From the NCBI GenBank assembly GCA_026125285.1, contig JAHCLO010000031.1, forward strand, positions 21,265 to 85,264: a stretch of DNA of 64,000 nt. The letters are read 5' to 3'. The stretch is from Verrucomicrobiia bacterium. GTDB lineage: Bacteria > Verrucomicrobiota > Verrucomicrobiia > Limisphaerales > JADLHS01. The notes under the pieces were generated by a model that made no database searches, was not told where the DNA came from, and saw nothing but the letters and a program-made list of their open reading frames with translations. Shown piece after piece: positions 41,175 through 49,687 of the stretch (its first letter is position 1; each line of letters starts with the position of its first letter). The position numbers and the translations under genes were made by a program.

Positions 41175-41418
41175 CGTTCACGCATGGACCTCACACCTCG
41201 TCGGCTGGCCCCACCAGCACCACAAACTCCCCCTTTAGACTCCGCTGCCGCGCCACCTCCCGCAATGCCGCCGGCGTCCCGCGCAGGACTTCAACGCCCG
41301 CCGCTAAATGTCAACGTCGCTAAAATCCAAGGAAGCCAATCCACGTGCCTGTCCCTGGAACTTCGCGCAGCGTCTGGACTGCGGCGGCTTCACCGCCGCT
41401 TTCGTTCACGCATGGACC
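41175..41418. repeat. Duplicated rsmI 3' end and half palindrome
   Basis: About 100 bp starting near 41183 (GCATGGACCTCACACCTCGT) copy the 3' end of rsmI as seen at 41411-41513. A half-copy of family A (about 41356-41404, ending CACCGCCGCTTTCG) precedes the intact copy. The segment is therefore a tandem duplication of 'palindrome right half plus gene end'. No complete gene lies here. Confidence 0.85.
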
Positions 41419-42111
41419 TCACCTCGTCGGCCCCACCAGCACCACAAACTCCCCCTTTAGACTCCGCTGCCGCGCCACCTCCCGCAATGCCGCCGGCGTC
41501 CCGCGCAGGAACTCCTCGAACTTCTTGGTCAACTCCCGCGCCAGCACCACCGTTCGTTCCGGAAACACCGCCGCCAATTCCCCCAGCAACTTCTCAATCC
41601 GATACGGCGATTCGTAGAACACCAGCGTGCCGCCCACCGTCGTCAACGCCGCCAGCCGATTGCGGCGCTGACCGGGTTTGTGCGGCAGGAAACCGACAAA
41701 GTGAAACTCCTCCGTCGGCAGACCGCTGGCCGTGAGCGCCGCCACGAGTGCGCACGCCCCCGGCACCGGTTCCACCCGCAAACCCGCCGCCCGCGTTGCG
41801 CGCACCACCCGCTCGCCCGGATCACTGATGCCCGGACTCCCCGCATCCGTCACCAGCGCCACTTTCTCCCCGCGCCGCAGCCGTTCGATGATTTCCTCGC
41901 TGCGCCGGGCTTCGTTGAACTGGAAATAACTGAGCAACGGTTTGGAGATGCCGAAATGTTTGAGCAACTGCCCCGTGCGCCGCGTATCCTCCGCCGCCAC
42001 CACGTCGCACGCGCGCAATACGCGCAGCGCCCGCAACGTGATATCCTCCAGATTGCCGATGGGCGTGGCCACCAGATAAAGCGTGGACGATTCCAGTGCG
42101 GGCAATTCCAT
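41419..42111 (-). CDS. rsmI: RsmI, 16S rRNA C1402 ribose 2'-O-methyltransferase
   Basis: A 230-aa tetrapyrrole-methylase-fold enzyme that 2'-O-methylates C1402 in 16S rRNA, the base also modified by RsmH. STLYLVATPIGNLEDITLRA is the family signature, followed by EDTRRTGQLLKHFGI and ALVTDAGSPGISDPG. FYESPYRIEKLLGEL and VVLARELTKKFEEFLRG mark the C-terminal half. The ATG at 42111 is preferred to the frame start at 42153. Its 3' end is duplicated downstream. Confidence 0.94.
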   Translation of the reverse strand: MELPALESSTLYLVATPIGNLEDITLRALRVLRACDVVAAEDTRRTGQLLKHFGISKPLLSYFQFNEARRSEEIIERLRRGEKVALVTDAGSPGISDPGERVVRATRAAGLRVEPVPGACALVAALTASGLPTEEFHFVGFLPHKPGQRRNRLAALTTVGGTLVFYESPYRIEKLLGELAAVFPERTVVLARELTKKFEEFLRGTPAALREVARQRSLKGEFVVLVGPTR

Positions 42112-42266
42112 AGTTCTCTTCCTCTTGCTCTTGCTCTTAATCCAATCCCTCACCCAGCACCAAAACTCTAATTCAACTCCATCCTCTTTGTCGGCACCAA
42201 AATCTGCGCACCACCTTTTTCATTGCCCGACCGCTTGCTTCCAATACCCTGCCCGCACCGTTTAGG

Positions 42267-42983
42267 ATGAACTCATTCCGTAACCACCGTCTCCGCGACC
42301 TGACCCTGCCCACCAGCACCGCCTGGTTGCTCACGGACATCGCCGAGGCCAAAGGGAAGCAAGAACTTTACACCCGCCAATCGCCGCAAATCCTCAAAGC
42401 CTTGCGCGACACCGCCATCATCCAGAGCGCCGAATCCTCCAATCGCATCGAAGGCGTCACCGTGGACCGCGACCGCCTGCGCCCGCTGGTCCTTGGCCAT
42501 ACCAAACCGCGCGACGTCAACCCTGTAGCAGCGGACGTGAGTCCGCTCCATCCGATCATCTCCGGCGAAAGTCAGAGCCGACTCACGTCGGCTGCTACAG
42601 TTCAAGAATCGAAGGAAGATTACTACGAAGCCCTGCAACGCAGTTCCCAACGCTGGCATGAAGGCGAACACGACCTGACCCCGTGGCTGAACTTCTTTCT
42701 CGCCATCATCCGCCGCGCGTGCGCCGAATTTGAACAACGCGCCGGCCAGATCAAAAGCCCGCGCGGCGCGAAAACCGCCCTCGTCCTCGACGCCATCCAA
42801 CGGCAACCCGGCGAATTCAGCGTGGCCGATCTGCAAAAGGAATGTCCCGGCGTCAGCCTCGACATGATCCGCCACCTGCTTGACCGGTTGCGAAAGGACA
42901 AGAAAGTGAGATGCCTTGGCACAGGACGCAATGCTCGCTGGAAAAAAAATCGCGAACTAGGTAATAACTCAGGAACTAGGTAA
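42267..42983 (+). pseudogene. Fic-family protein with its catalytic core replaced by a palindrome
   Basis: A 238-aa frame. The N-terminus is a Fic N-terminal domain with the inhibitory-helix-like motif SAESSNRIEGVTVDRDRL (54-71) and PLVLGHTKPRD. The C-terminus is the end of the Fic domain (SKEDYYEALQRSSQRWHEGE, HDLTPWLNFFLAIIRRA) plus a winged-helix DNA-binding domain (about 165-225). Between them the Fic core with HPFxDGNGR, about 130 residues in intact relatives, is gone. In its place is a 78-bp palindrome read as residues 86-111. The frame stays open, so a protein could be made, but AMPylation activity should be lost. It precedes hsdR by 11 nt. Confidence 0.8.
42523..42600. repeat. 78-bp palindrome (family B-like) in frame in the Fic gene
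   Basis: CTGTAGCAGCGGACGTGAGT pairs with ACTCACGTCGGCTGCTACAG. It is 26 codons long, with no stop in the frame used. Ends resemble those at 3943 and 36666. Confidence 0.9.
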
Positions 42984-42994
42984 CAAACAGGGTA

Positions 42995-45766
42995 ATGACT
43001 CCCGAACAAAAGGCCCGCCAGCAGATCGACGCGCAACTTGTCGCGGCGGGTTGGCTTGTTCAGGACAAGCGCCAACTTAATCTTCACGCCGGTCCTGGCG
43101 TCGCGCTCTGCGAAACGGACGTTGAAGGTGGCTTTACGGACTATTCGCTTTTTGTTGATGGAATAATGATCGGCGTCCTCGAAGCGAAAGCGGCCACCGT
43201 TTCTCTCGTTGGTGTTGCCGAAGAATCCGAACTCTATGCCCGCGCTGCCCTCAAAGACTTCCAACGCTGGGCCGACCCGCTCCCGTTCACCTACGAATCC
43301 AACGGCGAGGAAACCCGCTTCCGCGACCTGCGTGACCCGCGTTCCCGCTCGCGCTTCGTCTTCAGCGTGCATCGCCCGGAAACCCTGCGTGAATGGGTGC
43401 TGGAGTCCGCTACCCTCCGCGCCCGGCTCCAGAAATTTCCCACGCTCCCCAGTGCTGGCCTGCGCGATTGTCAAATCGACGCCATCACCGGCCTTGAGAA
43501 GTCCTTCGCGAAACATCATCCCCGCGCCCTCGTCCAAATGGCGACCGGCTCGGGCAAGACCTGGATGGCCGTCACCGAATGTTACCGCCTCATCAAGTTC
43601 TGCGGCGCGCAACGCATCCTCTTTCTCGTGGACCGCGGCAACCTCGGACGCCAGGCCAAGCGCGAATTCGACGGCTGGCGCAGCCCCTACACCCAGCGCC
43701 TGTTCACCGACGAATACATCGTCCAACGCCTCGAAGGCACGTCCATCGAGCCCCGCGCCAAGGTCGTCATCTCCACCATCCAGCGCCTTTACTCCGCCCT
43801 GACCGGCAAGCCGATTGACGACGAAGCCGACGAGCGCTCCACCTACGAGGCCAGTGGCGACACCGACCAGCCGCGCCCCGTCCAATACAACCCCGCGCTC
43901 CCGCCCGAGGCTTTCGACATCATCATCGTGGACGAGTGCCACCGCTCCATCTACAACCTCTGGCGCGGCGTGCTCGATTACTTCGACGCCTTCCAGATCG
44001 GCCTCACCGCCACGCCCACCGCGCACACGCTCGGTTACTTCAATCAAAACCTTGTCTCCTCCTACACGCACGAACAAGCCGTGCTCGACAAGGTCAATGT
44101 CGGCTACGACATCTACCGCATCCGCACCAAGCTCACCGAGGACGGTGCAACCGTGGAACGCGGCAATCACCTCGAAAAAATCGAGCGCCGCACCCGCCGC
44201 AAACGCTGGGAGAAGCTCAAGGACGACTTCACCTGGCAGGGCGCGGAGCTCGACCGTTCCGTCGTCTCCGATCCGCAGATTCGCACCGTCCTCACCCATT
44301 TCCGCGACGCGCTCTTCACCAAGATGTTTCCGCATCGCTCCGGCGATTGGATTCCCAAGACCCTCATCTACGCCAAGGACGACGCCCACGCCGACCGCAT
44401 CGTGGACATCACGCGCGACGTCTTTGGCGAGGGCAACGACTTCTGCAAAAAGATCACCTACCGCGCCGGCAGCAAGAAGACCGCGGAAGACCTCATCGCC
44501 GAGTTCCGCACCTCGCCGCAATTTCGCGTCGCCGTCACCGTGGACATGATCGCCACCGGCACGGACATCAAGCCCCTCGAAGTCGTCCTCTTCCTCCGTG
44601 ACGTCCGCTCCGCCATGTATTATGAGCAGATGAAAGGTCGCGGCACGCGCACCATTGACCCGCACGAACTGCGCACCGTCACGCCCGATGCCAAGGCCAA
44701 GACCTGCTTCGTCCTCGTGGATGCCGTGGGCGTCACCCAGAGCGCCAAGTCCAACTCCCGTCCCATCGAGCGCGCCCCCAACGTCTCCTTCGAGAAGCTC
44801 CTCGACAAAGTCGCGCGCGGCAATCGCACGGACCAAGTCATCTCCTCGCTCGCCAGCCGTCTGCTCCGGCTCGATGCGCTTCTCGAACCCGCCGACCGCG
44901 AACGCGTCCGCGCCCGCTGCGGTCTAACCCCCGCCGACCTCGCCAAGCCGCTCGGCGAAAGCGTTGACCCCGACCGCCACGCCACCGAAGCCATAGGAGC
45001 GCGGGTGTCCTCACCCGCAGCAGCCCCCGAACCCACCGAAGCCGAACTAAAGTCCGCCGAGGAACGCTTGAAGGAAGCCGCCGTCAAACCGTTTCACGAT
45101 CCCGACCTCCGCACCCTCCTCGTCGAACTCCAGGCCCGCGCCGAAATCACCCTGGACCACCTCAGCCCCGACACCATTCTCGAAGGCACGGGCTACGACG
45201 AGGAGAAGGCGCGCGGCTACATCCAGAACTTCGAGCAATTCCTGAATGACAACCGCGACCGCCTGCTGGCTCTGCAAATCCTTTACAACCGCCCGCACGC
45301 CCAGCGTCATCTCACCTACGAACTCATCCGCGAACTCGCCAAGGCAATGGAAGGCAGCGCCTATCACCTTGCTCCGGCGGAAGTCTGGAAATGCTACGCC
45401 CGCCTGCGCGCCGACCGCGTGCGCACGCCCGAACCCGGCGAAGCGCTCACGAACCTCATCTCTCTTGTGCGCTTTGCCACCGGCCAGCAACCCGAACTCG
45501 CGCCGTTCCCTGAACTGGCCCGGCAACGCTTCGCCGACTGGCTCACGCAACAGGAAACCGCCGCCGGCAAACCCTTCACCGCCGAGCAACGCGCCTTCCT
45601 CACCCTCATCGCCGAGGAAATCGGCGCAAACGCCGCGCTCGAAACCCGCGACCTCGACCACGGCACGCTGAAATCCCGTGGCGGCCTGCCCCGCGCACTG
45701 GCGCTCTTCGGCAAGGACCGCCTGCCCACATTGCTTGAAGAATTGAATACCGCTCTGGCCGCATGA
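42995..45766 (+). CDS. hsdR: Type I restriction enzyme R subunit (HsdR)
   Basis: A 923-aa motor and nuclease subunit. The N-terminal PD-(D/E)xK nuclease shows D49, E63 and K65 in FTDYSLFVDGIMIGVLEAK. SF2 helicase motifs follow: ATGSGKT (183-189), IIVDECHRS (about 310-318), GLTATPT, DMIATGTDIKPLE and MKGRGTRTID. A C-terminal EcoEI-type domain ends it. Its stop overlaps the hsdS start (ATGA). A short inserted stretch (44994-45030) contains a GCGGGTG/CACCCGC repeat, in frame. Whether it works is doubtful because hsdS and hsdM are broken. Confidence 0.93.
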   Translation: MTPEQKARQQIDAQLVAAGWLVQDKRQLNLHAGPGVALCETDVEGGFTDYSLFVDGIMIGVLEAKAATVSLVGVAEESELYARAALKDFQRWADPLPFTYESNGEETRFRDLRDPRSRSRFVFSVHRPETLREWVLESATLRARLQKFPTLPSAGLRDCQIDAITGLEKSFAKHHPRALVQMATGSGKTWMAVTECYRLIKFCGAQRILFLVDRGNLGRQAKREFDGWRSPYTQRLFTDEYIVQRLEGTSIEPRAKVVISTIQRLYSALTGKPIDDEADERSTYEASGDTDQPRPVQYNPALPPEAFDIIIVDECHRSIYNLWRGVLDYFDAFQIGLTATPTAHTLGYFNQNLVSSYTHEQAVLDKVNVGYDIYRIRTKLTEDGATVERGNHLEKIERRTRRKRWEKLKDDFTWQGAELDRSVVSDPQIRTVLTHFRDALFTKMFPHRSGDWIPKTLIYAKDDAHADRIVDITRDVFGEGNDFCKKITYRAGSKKTAEDLIAEFRTSPQFRVAVTVDMIATGTDIKPLEVVLFLRDVRSAMYYEQMKGRGTRTIDPHELRTVTPDAKAKTCFVLVDAVGVTQSAKSNSRPIERAPNVSFEKLLDKVARGNRTDQVISSLASRLLRLDALLEPADRERVRARCGLTPADLAKPLGESVDPDRHATEAIGARVSSPAAAPEPTEAELKSAEERLKEAAVKPFHDPDLRTLLVELQARAEITLDHLSPDTILEGTGYDEEKARGYIQNFEQFLNDNRDRLLALQILYNRPHAQRHLTYELIRELAKAMEGSAYHLAPAEVWKCYARLRADRVRTPEPGEALTNLISLVRFATGQQPELAPFPELARQRFADWLTQQETAAGKPFTAEQRAFLTLIAEEIGANAALETRDLDHGTLKSRGGLPRALALFGKDRLPTLLEELNTALAA
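44994..45030. repeat. Short repeat insertion in frame in hsdR
   Basis: ATAGGAGCGCGGGTGTCCTC then ACCCGCAGCAGCC, a 7-bp inverted repeat typical of dispersed Verrucomicrobia repeats. It encodes IGARVSSPAAAP in a linker between the helicase and C-terminal domains. Confidence 0.55.
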
Positions 45767-46983
45767 GTTTCGCTGCAAACATTGACGACGTAGTTGCTGA
45801 GAATCACAGCAAGCTTCTTGGCAAACACCCCGCGTGGGAACGAGTGCGGCTCAGAGAAGTCGCCAGCGTCCTCAATGGATTTCCCTTTGAGTCGTCGCGC
45901 TTCTCCAAATCGGAAGGCGCTCCGCTGATTCGCATCCGCGATATTCTGCCGGGCCGGACAGAAACCTTTTACCAAGGTGACGTGGACGAAACTTTCCTCG
46001 TCAAGCGTGGCGAGATTCTAGTGGGCATGGACGGCGACTTTAACTGCGCTGAGTGGCCCGGAAAGCCCGCTTTGCTGAACCAGCGTGTTTGCAAAATCAC
46101 GCCCAACGCCGAGTTCTATTCGCGGCGCTTCCTGCTCCACGCACTACCGGGCTATTTGGCGGCCATCAACGAGCAGACCTCATCAATTACCGTTAAGCAT
46201 CTTTCTTCGCGCACCGTTGAGAGCATTCCACTTCCATTGCCGCCCCGGGCAGAGCAAGAGCGGATTGTGGCGAAGCTGGACGCATTGCTGTCGCGGTTGG
46301 CTGCGGGCGAAGCCGCCGCGCGCCGGGCACAGGAACGGCTCAAGCGTTACCGCGCCTCCGTCCTTCACGCTGCCGTCACGGGCGAACTCACCCGCGACTG
46401 GCGCAAAACCCACAAGCCTGAAGAAACCGGCGCGCAGCTCCTCAAACGATTGCTCACCGAGCGCCGCGCCCGCTGGGAAGCCGCCGAACTCAAACGCCTC
46501 CACGTCGCCGGCAAACCACCCAAAGACGACAAGTGGAAGAAGCGTTATCCAGTTCCGCGCGCCTGTCGGGTGAAGGAGGACGAAAAACTGCCTCGTGGCT
46601 GGACATGGGCAAGCATCGAACAAACGAGCATGCGAGTGACTGTTGGTCATGTCGGGCCAATGAAGATGGAATACGTAGAGCACGGCATTCCATTCTTGCG
46701 CTCACAAAACATACGAGCGAACCGATTCGATCCCGATGGGCTTCTTTACATCCGCCGCTCGTTTCATGAGCAACTGGCAAAATCAAAGGTCTTCCCTGGC
46801 GACGTCGCGGTAGTGCGCTCTGGAAATGTCGGGACAACCTGCGTGATTCCAGAAAGTTTAGGAGAAGCGAATTGCGCGGATCTAGTTTTGGTGCAGCGCC
46901 CATTGATCAATTCCAACTTGCTGTCTTTCTACATGAACTCGGCGGCACAAAAACATGTTGCCGCACCCGCCTCTGCGCCATGA
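45763..46983 (+). CDS. hsdS: Type I restriction specificity subunit (HsdS), 3' truncated
   Basis: A 406-aa frame. The first target-recognition domain (about 20-175, GKHPAWERVRLREVASVLNG at its start) and central conserved helix (KRYRASVLHAAVTGELTRDW) are intact. The second domain begins LPRGWTWASIEQTSM but stops after about 140 residues, at NSNLLSFYMNSAAQK. Beyond that the sequence becomes the middle of hsdM in another frame, and hsdS ends after HVAAPASAP. The distal recognition domain and second helix are therefore incomplete. The start overlaps hsdR by ATGA, so hsdR-hsdS is the native order. Confidence 0.85.
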   Translation: MSFAANIDDVVAENHSKLLGKHPAWERVRLREVASVLNGFPFESSRFSKSEGAPLIRIRDILPGRTETFYQGDVDETFLVKRGEILVGMDGDFNCAEWPGKPALLNQRVCKITPNAEFYSRRFLLHALPGYLAAINEQTSSITVKHLSSRTVESIPLPLPPRAEQERIVAKLDALLSRLAAGEAAARRAQERLKRYRASVLHAAVTGELTRDWRKTHKPEETGAQLLKRLLTERRARWEAAELKRLHVAGKPPKDDKWKKRYPVPRACRVKEDEKLPRGWTWASIEQTSMRVTVGHVGPMKMEYVEHGIPFLRSQNIRANRFDPDGLLYIRRSFHEQLAKSKVFPGDVAVVRSGNVGTTCVIPESLGEANCADLVLVQRPLINSNLLSFYMNSAAQKHVAAPASAP

Positions 46984-47765
46984 ACCTTTACTTGCACGGC
47001 ATGGGCGGCGAAAACTCGCTCGTCACCACCGGTGACAGCCTGGCCAAGAAACCCGATCCCGTGGACATGGTGCTCACGAATCCGCCTTTCGGCAAAAAGA
47101 GCAGCATCACCATCGTCAACGAGGAAGGCAAAGCTGAGAAGGAGAAGGTCTATTACGAGCGCCAGGATTTCTGGGCCACCACCAGCAACAAACAGCTCAA
47201 CTTCGTCCAGCACGTTTACTCCATGCTCAAGGACACCGGCCGCGCCGCCGTCGTCGTGCCGGACAACGTCCTGTTCGAGGCCGGCGCAGGCGAGAAAATC
47301 CGCCGCGCCTTGCTGGAACGTTGCGACGTCCACACCTTGCTTCGTCTCCCCACCGGCATCTGGTATTCCCCCGGCGTGAAAGCCAACGTGCTTTTCTTCG
47401 ACAAGAAACCCGCTGCCAAAACGCCGTGGACCAAAGAGCTGTGGGTTTACGACCTCCGCACCAACAAAAACTTCACTCTCCGTCAGAGCCCGATTCGCGA
47501 CGAGGACATGAAGGAGTTCGTGGATTGCTACGAAGCCGCGAACCGCACGAAGAAACGTAAAGAAAGCGAACGTTTCATGCGCTTCACCTACGCCGACTTG
47601 ATGGCGCGCGACAAAGCCAACCTCGACATCTTCTGGCTCAAAGACGATTCGCTTGCGGACACGGAGAACCTCCCCAAGCCCGCCGTTCTCGCCGCCGAAA
47701 TCATTGAGGACCTCGAAGAAGCCCTCGAAGAATTCTCCGCCGTGGAGGAGGAACTCGAAAAATAA
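46980..47765 (+). pseudogene. hsdM: Type I methyltransferase subunit (HsdM), 5' truncated
   Basis: The C-terminal 261 residues of HsdM. Homology begins just before MNLYLHGMGG, includes motif IV NPPF in DMVLTNPPFGKKSS, and continues to the C-terminus (VVVPDNVLFEAGAGEKIRRA, GIWYSPGVKANVLFFDK). The N-terminal domain and SAM motif I (FxGxG-type) are missing, so it cannot methylate alone. The fusion point with hsdS lies around 46950-46965. An ATG at 46980 overlapping the hsdS stop could still give a product. Confidence 0.88.
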
Positions 47766-47774
47766 AACCGCAAC

Positions 47775-47846
47775 GTCGGCAGACTACGACCTTTCCGCAT
47801 CGGCAGGCCTGGATTTCATCCTGCTGAAAGGTCACAGACTGCCGAC
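47775..47846. repeat. 72-bp palindrome after the hsdM fragment
   Basis: GTCGGCAGACTACGACCTTTC and GAAAGGTCACAGACTGCCGAC arms, loop about 30 nt. It has its own arm sequence. It sits 9 nt after the hsdM stop. Confidence 0.85.
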
Positions 47847-48212
47847 GCGAGATTCCGCCTGACTCCGGCAATTCAGCAGCGTTCCACTTCACTCCGCTGC
47901 GCAACCGCTCACGACCTTCAGCCGCTTGCTGCTTGCTCCGCTTCCGTTCCGTTCCTCGCCACTGAATCGCCGGAGACAGGGCCGAGGATGCTCCACACCG
48001 TCATGGCGGCTGCTCAATCGCCAACCAGGATGACCGAGGCCAGCAACCGGTGACTTCTCCGCCACAACGGCCAGTGTCCGCAGCTTCTTCCCACGCAGTG
48101 ATTTGAACCCGCCCCGTAAAAGCCTGCGGCTCACGAGCAGGTTGGTCGAACTTCCAGGGGCCGTCGCCCGCAGTCTGGTCTGCGGTTCAACCCGAGCGCT
48201 TATATCCGATCG
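47847..48212. other. Intergenic, no gene seen
   Basis: No protein signature on either strand. It joins the broken restriction locus to the larA-like gene. Confidence 0.45.
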
Positions 48213-48255
48213 TCAAAATGATGGGGGCAGAATGATTTTGACCCCATCATTTTGA
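48213..48255. repeat. Perfect 14-bp inverted repeat, miniature element
   Basis: TCAAAATGATGGGG and CCCCATCATTTTGA flank 15 nt (GCAGAATGATTTTGA). It is AT-rich against a GC-rich background and looks like a small mobile or REP-like element. It could also end transcription of the larA-like gene. Confidence 0.75.
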
Positions 48256-48279
48256 TCAATTCTTCCGGCCTTCGCCGGT

Positions 48280-49572
48280 TCAATTTCCAGCGGCCCACGG
48301 CGGCGGGTTCTTCAGGCGATACAACATCTCGCCCGCCTTGGGCACAAGCAACACGCCCTCGTCCTCGCGGTTCGCGTAATCCGCGCGGCGGATTGTCTCT
48401 GGGTCGCGGTAGCCGAGGTTGATCTTCTCGCAGGTGGCCGGCGGAACTAGCGATGCCAGAGTCACCCGCGCACGACATTGTTCCACGCCATCCTCAAACG
48501 TGCCGATGCCACGGACATGGGTCGAATGAGCCAGCACGCCCCACGGAACGTCCTTGAACTTCTCCCACTGCTTGAGGAAGTAATCGCGGCAATGGTACCC
48601 GATCGCTTCGATGTGCGAACCGTGACTGACACAGATTTCCCGCAAGTGCGGCGCGTAGATGATGAGTTCGCCGCCGTCGGCCAGCACGGGTTCAAGTTTG
48701 TACATGCACTTGCCCGCCGTCCACAGCTCGTCATACATCGGCGGCGCACAGGACAGAATTGTGTGAAACGGCCGGTCCTTGCAGACAATGTGAACCCGCG
48801 CCGAAAGATCACTGGCGGCGTCCCAGGCGGCTTCCGGCGTGCCGCCGAACACTCCGACCAGATCCTTGTTCGGTGCCACCACCATTGCGAAACAAAGCTT
48901 GTCCACGTTCACCATCGCGCCCGCGCGATCCACCACGCGGCGCACCGGTGTCCATTTCGTGCCGATGATCATCGGGTTGGTGACCACCGCGCCGAGCCAG
49001 TGAAAGAAGTTGAGAATCTGCGGACCAGCCACACCGGGGAAGAGATACTTGTTCCCGCCGGAAAACCCCACCACCTCATGCGGAAACACCGGCCCGACAA
49101 GGATCACCTGATCGTACTCAAACACCAGTTTATTGACCTCCACTGGCACGTCCAAGGCAAACAACCCCTCGCTCAACTTGCTGATCTCATCGGCCGTGAG
49201 GATACCGACTTGTTTCAGCGCCGCCGGATCATTCCAGGCATGATTGAAGAAATTGACGCGGTGGTAAGATTCGCGTCGCTCGGTTTCACTGATCTCCAGC
49301 CGCTGGCAGATGGCCACCTCGCTCATCGGTTGATGTGTTCCCAGCGCGATCAGCACATCAAGATTCTTCGTCACACCACCAATCTGTTGATGCAGTTTCT
49401 TGAACAACAAACCCACCGGCGCCGTGCGTGTCCCGTCAGGTATGATCAGCAACACGCGCTTGCCGTGATAGCGGTCCGCCGGGCAGGCTTGGGATAACAG
49501 CATCGCCACCTGAGTTTCCGACACGCGCCCGCCCGCTGGGGCTGTATGTGAAATCGTTTCAAGCACGTCCAC
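48280..49572 (-). CDS. LarA-family nickel-pincer racemase-like protein
   Basis: A 430-aa protein of the LarA family, lactate racemase and relatives that use a nickel pincer nucleotide. Expected active-site residues are visible: R49 in IPDGTRTAP, H80 in ALGTHQPMS, H165 in VFPHEVVGF, K175 in SGGNKYLFPG (the lysine that carries the cofactor in LarA) and H191 in NFFHWLG. The spacing fits the Lactobacillus enzyme with a constant offset of 9 in the latter part. Substrate may be another 2-hydroxy acid. No larB/C/E genes are nearby. Confidence 0.85.
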   Translation of the reverse strand: MDVLETISHTAPAGGRVSETQVAMLLSQACPADRYHGKRVLLIIPDGTRTAPVGLLFKKLHQQIGGVTKNLDVLIALGTHQPMSEVAICQRLEISETERRESYHRVNFFNHAWNDPAALKQVGILTADEISKLSEGLFALDVPVEVNKLVFEYDQVILVGPVFPHEVVGFSGGNKYLFPGVAGPQILNFFHWLGAVVTNPMIIGTKWTPVRRVVDRAGAMVNVDKLCFAMVVAPNKDLVGVFGGTPEAAWDAASDLSARVHIVCKDRPFHTILSCAPPMYDELWTAGKCMYKLEPVLADGGELIIYAPHLREICVSHGSHIEAIGYHCRDYFLKQWEKFKDVPWGVLAHSTHVRGIGTFEDGVEQCRARVTLASLVPPATCEKINLGYRDPETIRRADYANREDEGVLLVPKAGEMLYRLKNPPPWAAGN

Positions 49573-49687
49573 AGGTTATCCCGCCAACCCGCGGGAAATC
49601 TATCCTGTAATTGCGCTGCGTGTGCCTCTGCGTATCGGCGTATCGGCGGGTTGTCATCGGCAATTCACCGCGTTAGGCTCGACCTCA

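Noticed and set aside
42623..44836. A 737-aa minus-strand frame opposite hsdR
   Set aside because: It has no recognisable motifs and is the antisense shadow of a GC-rich gene with clear helicase motifs.
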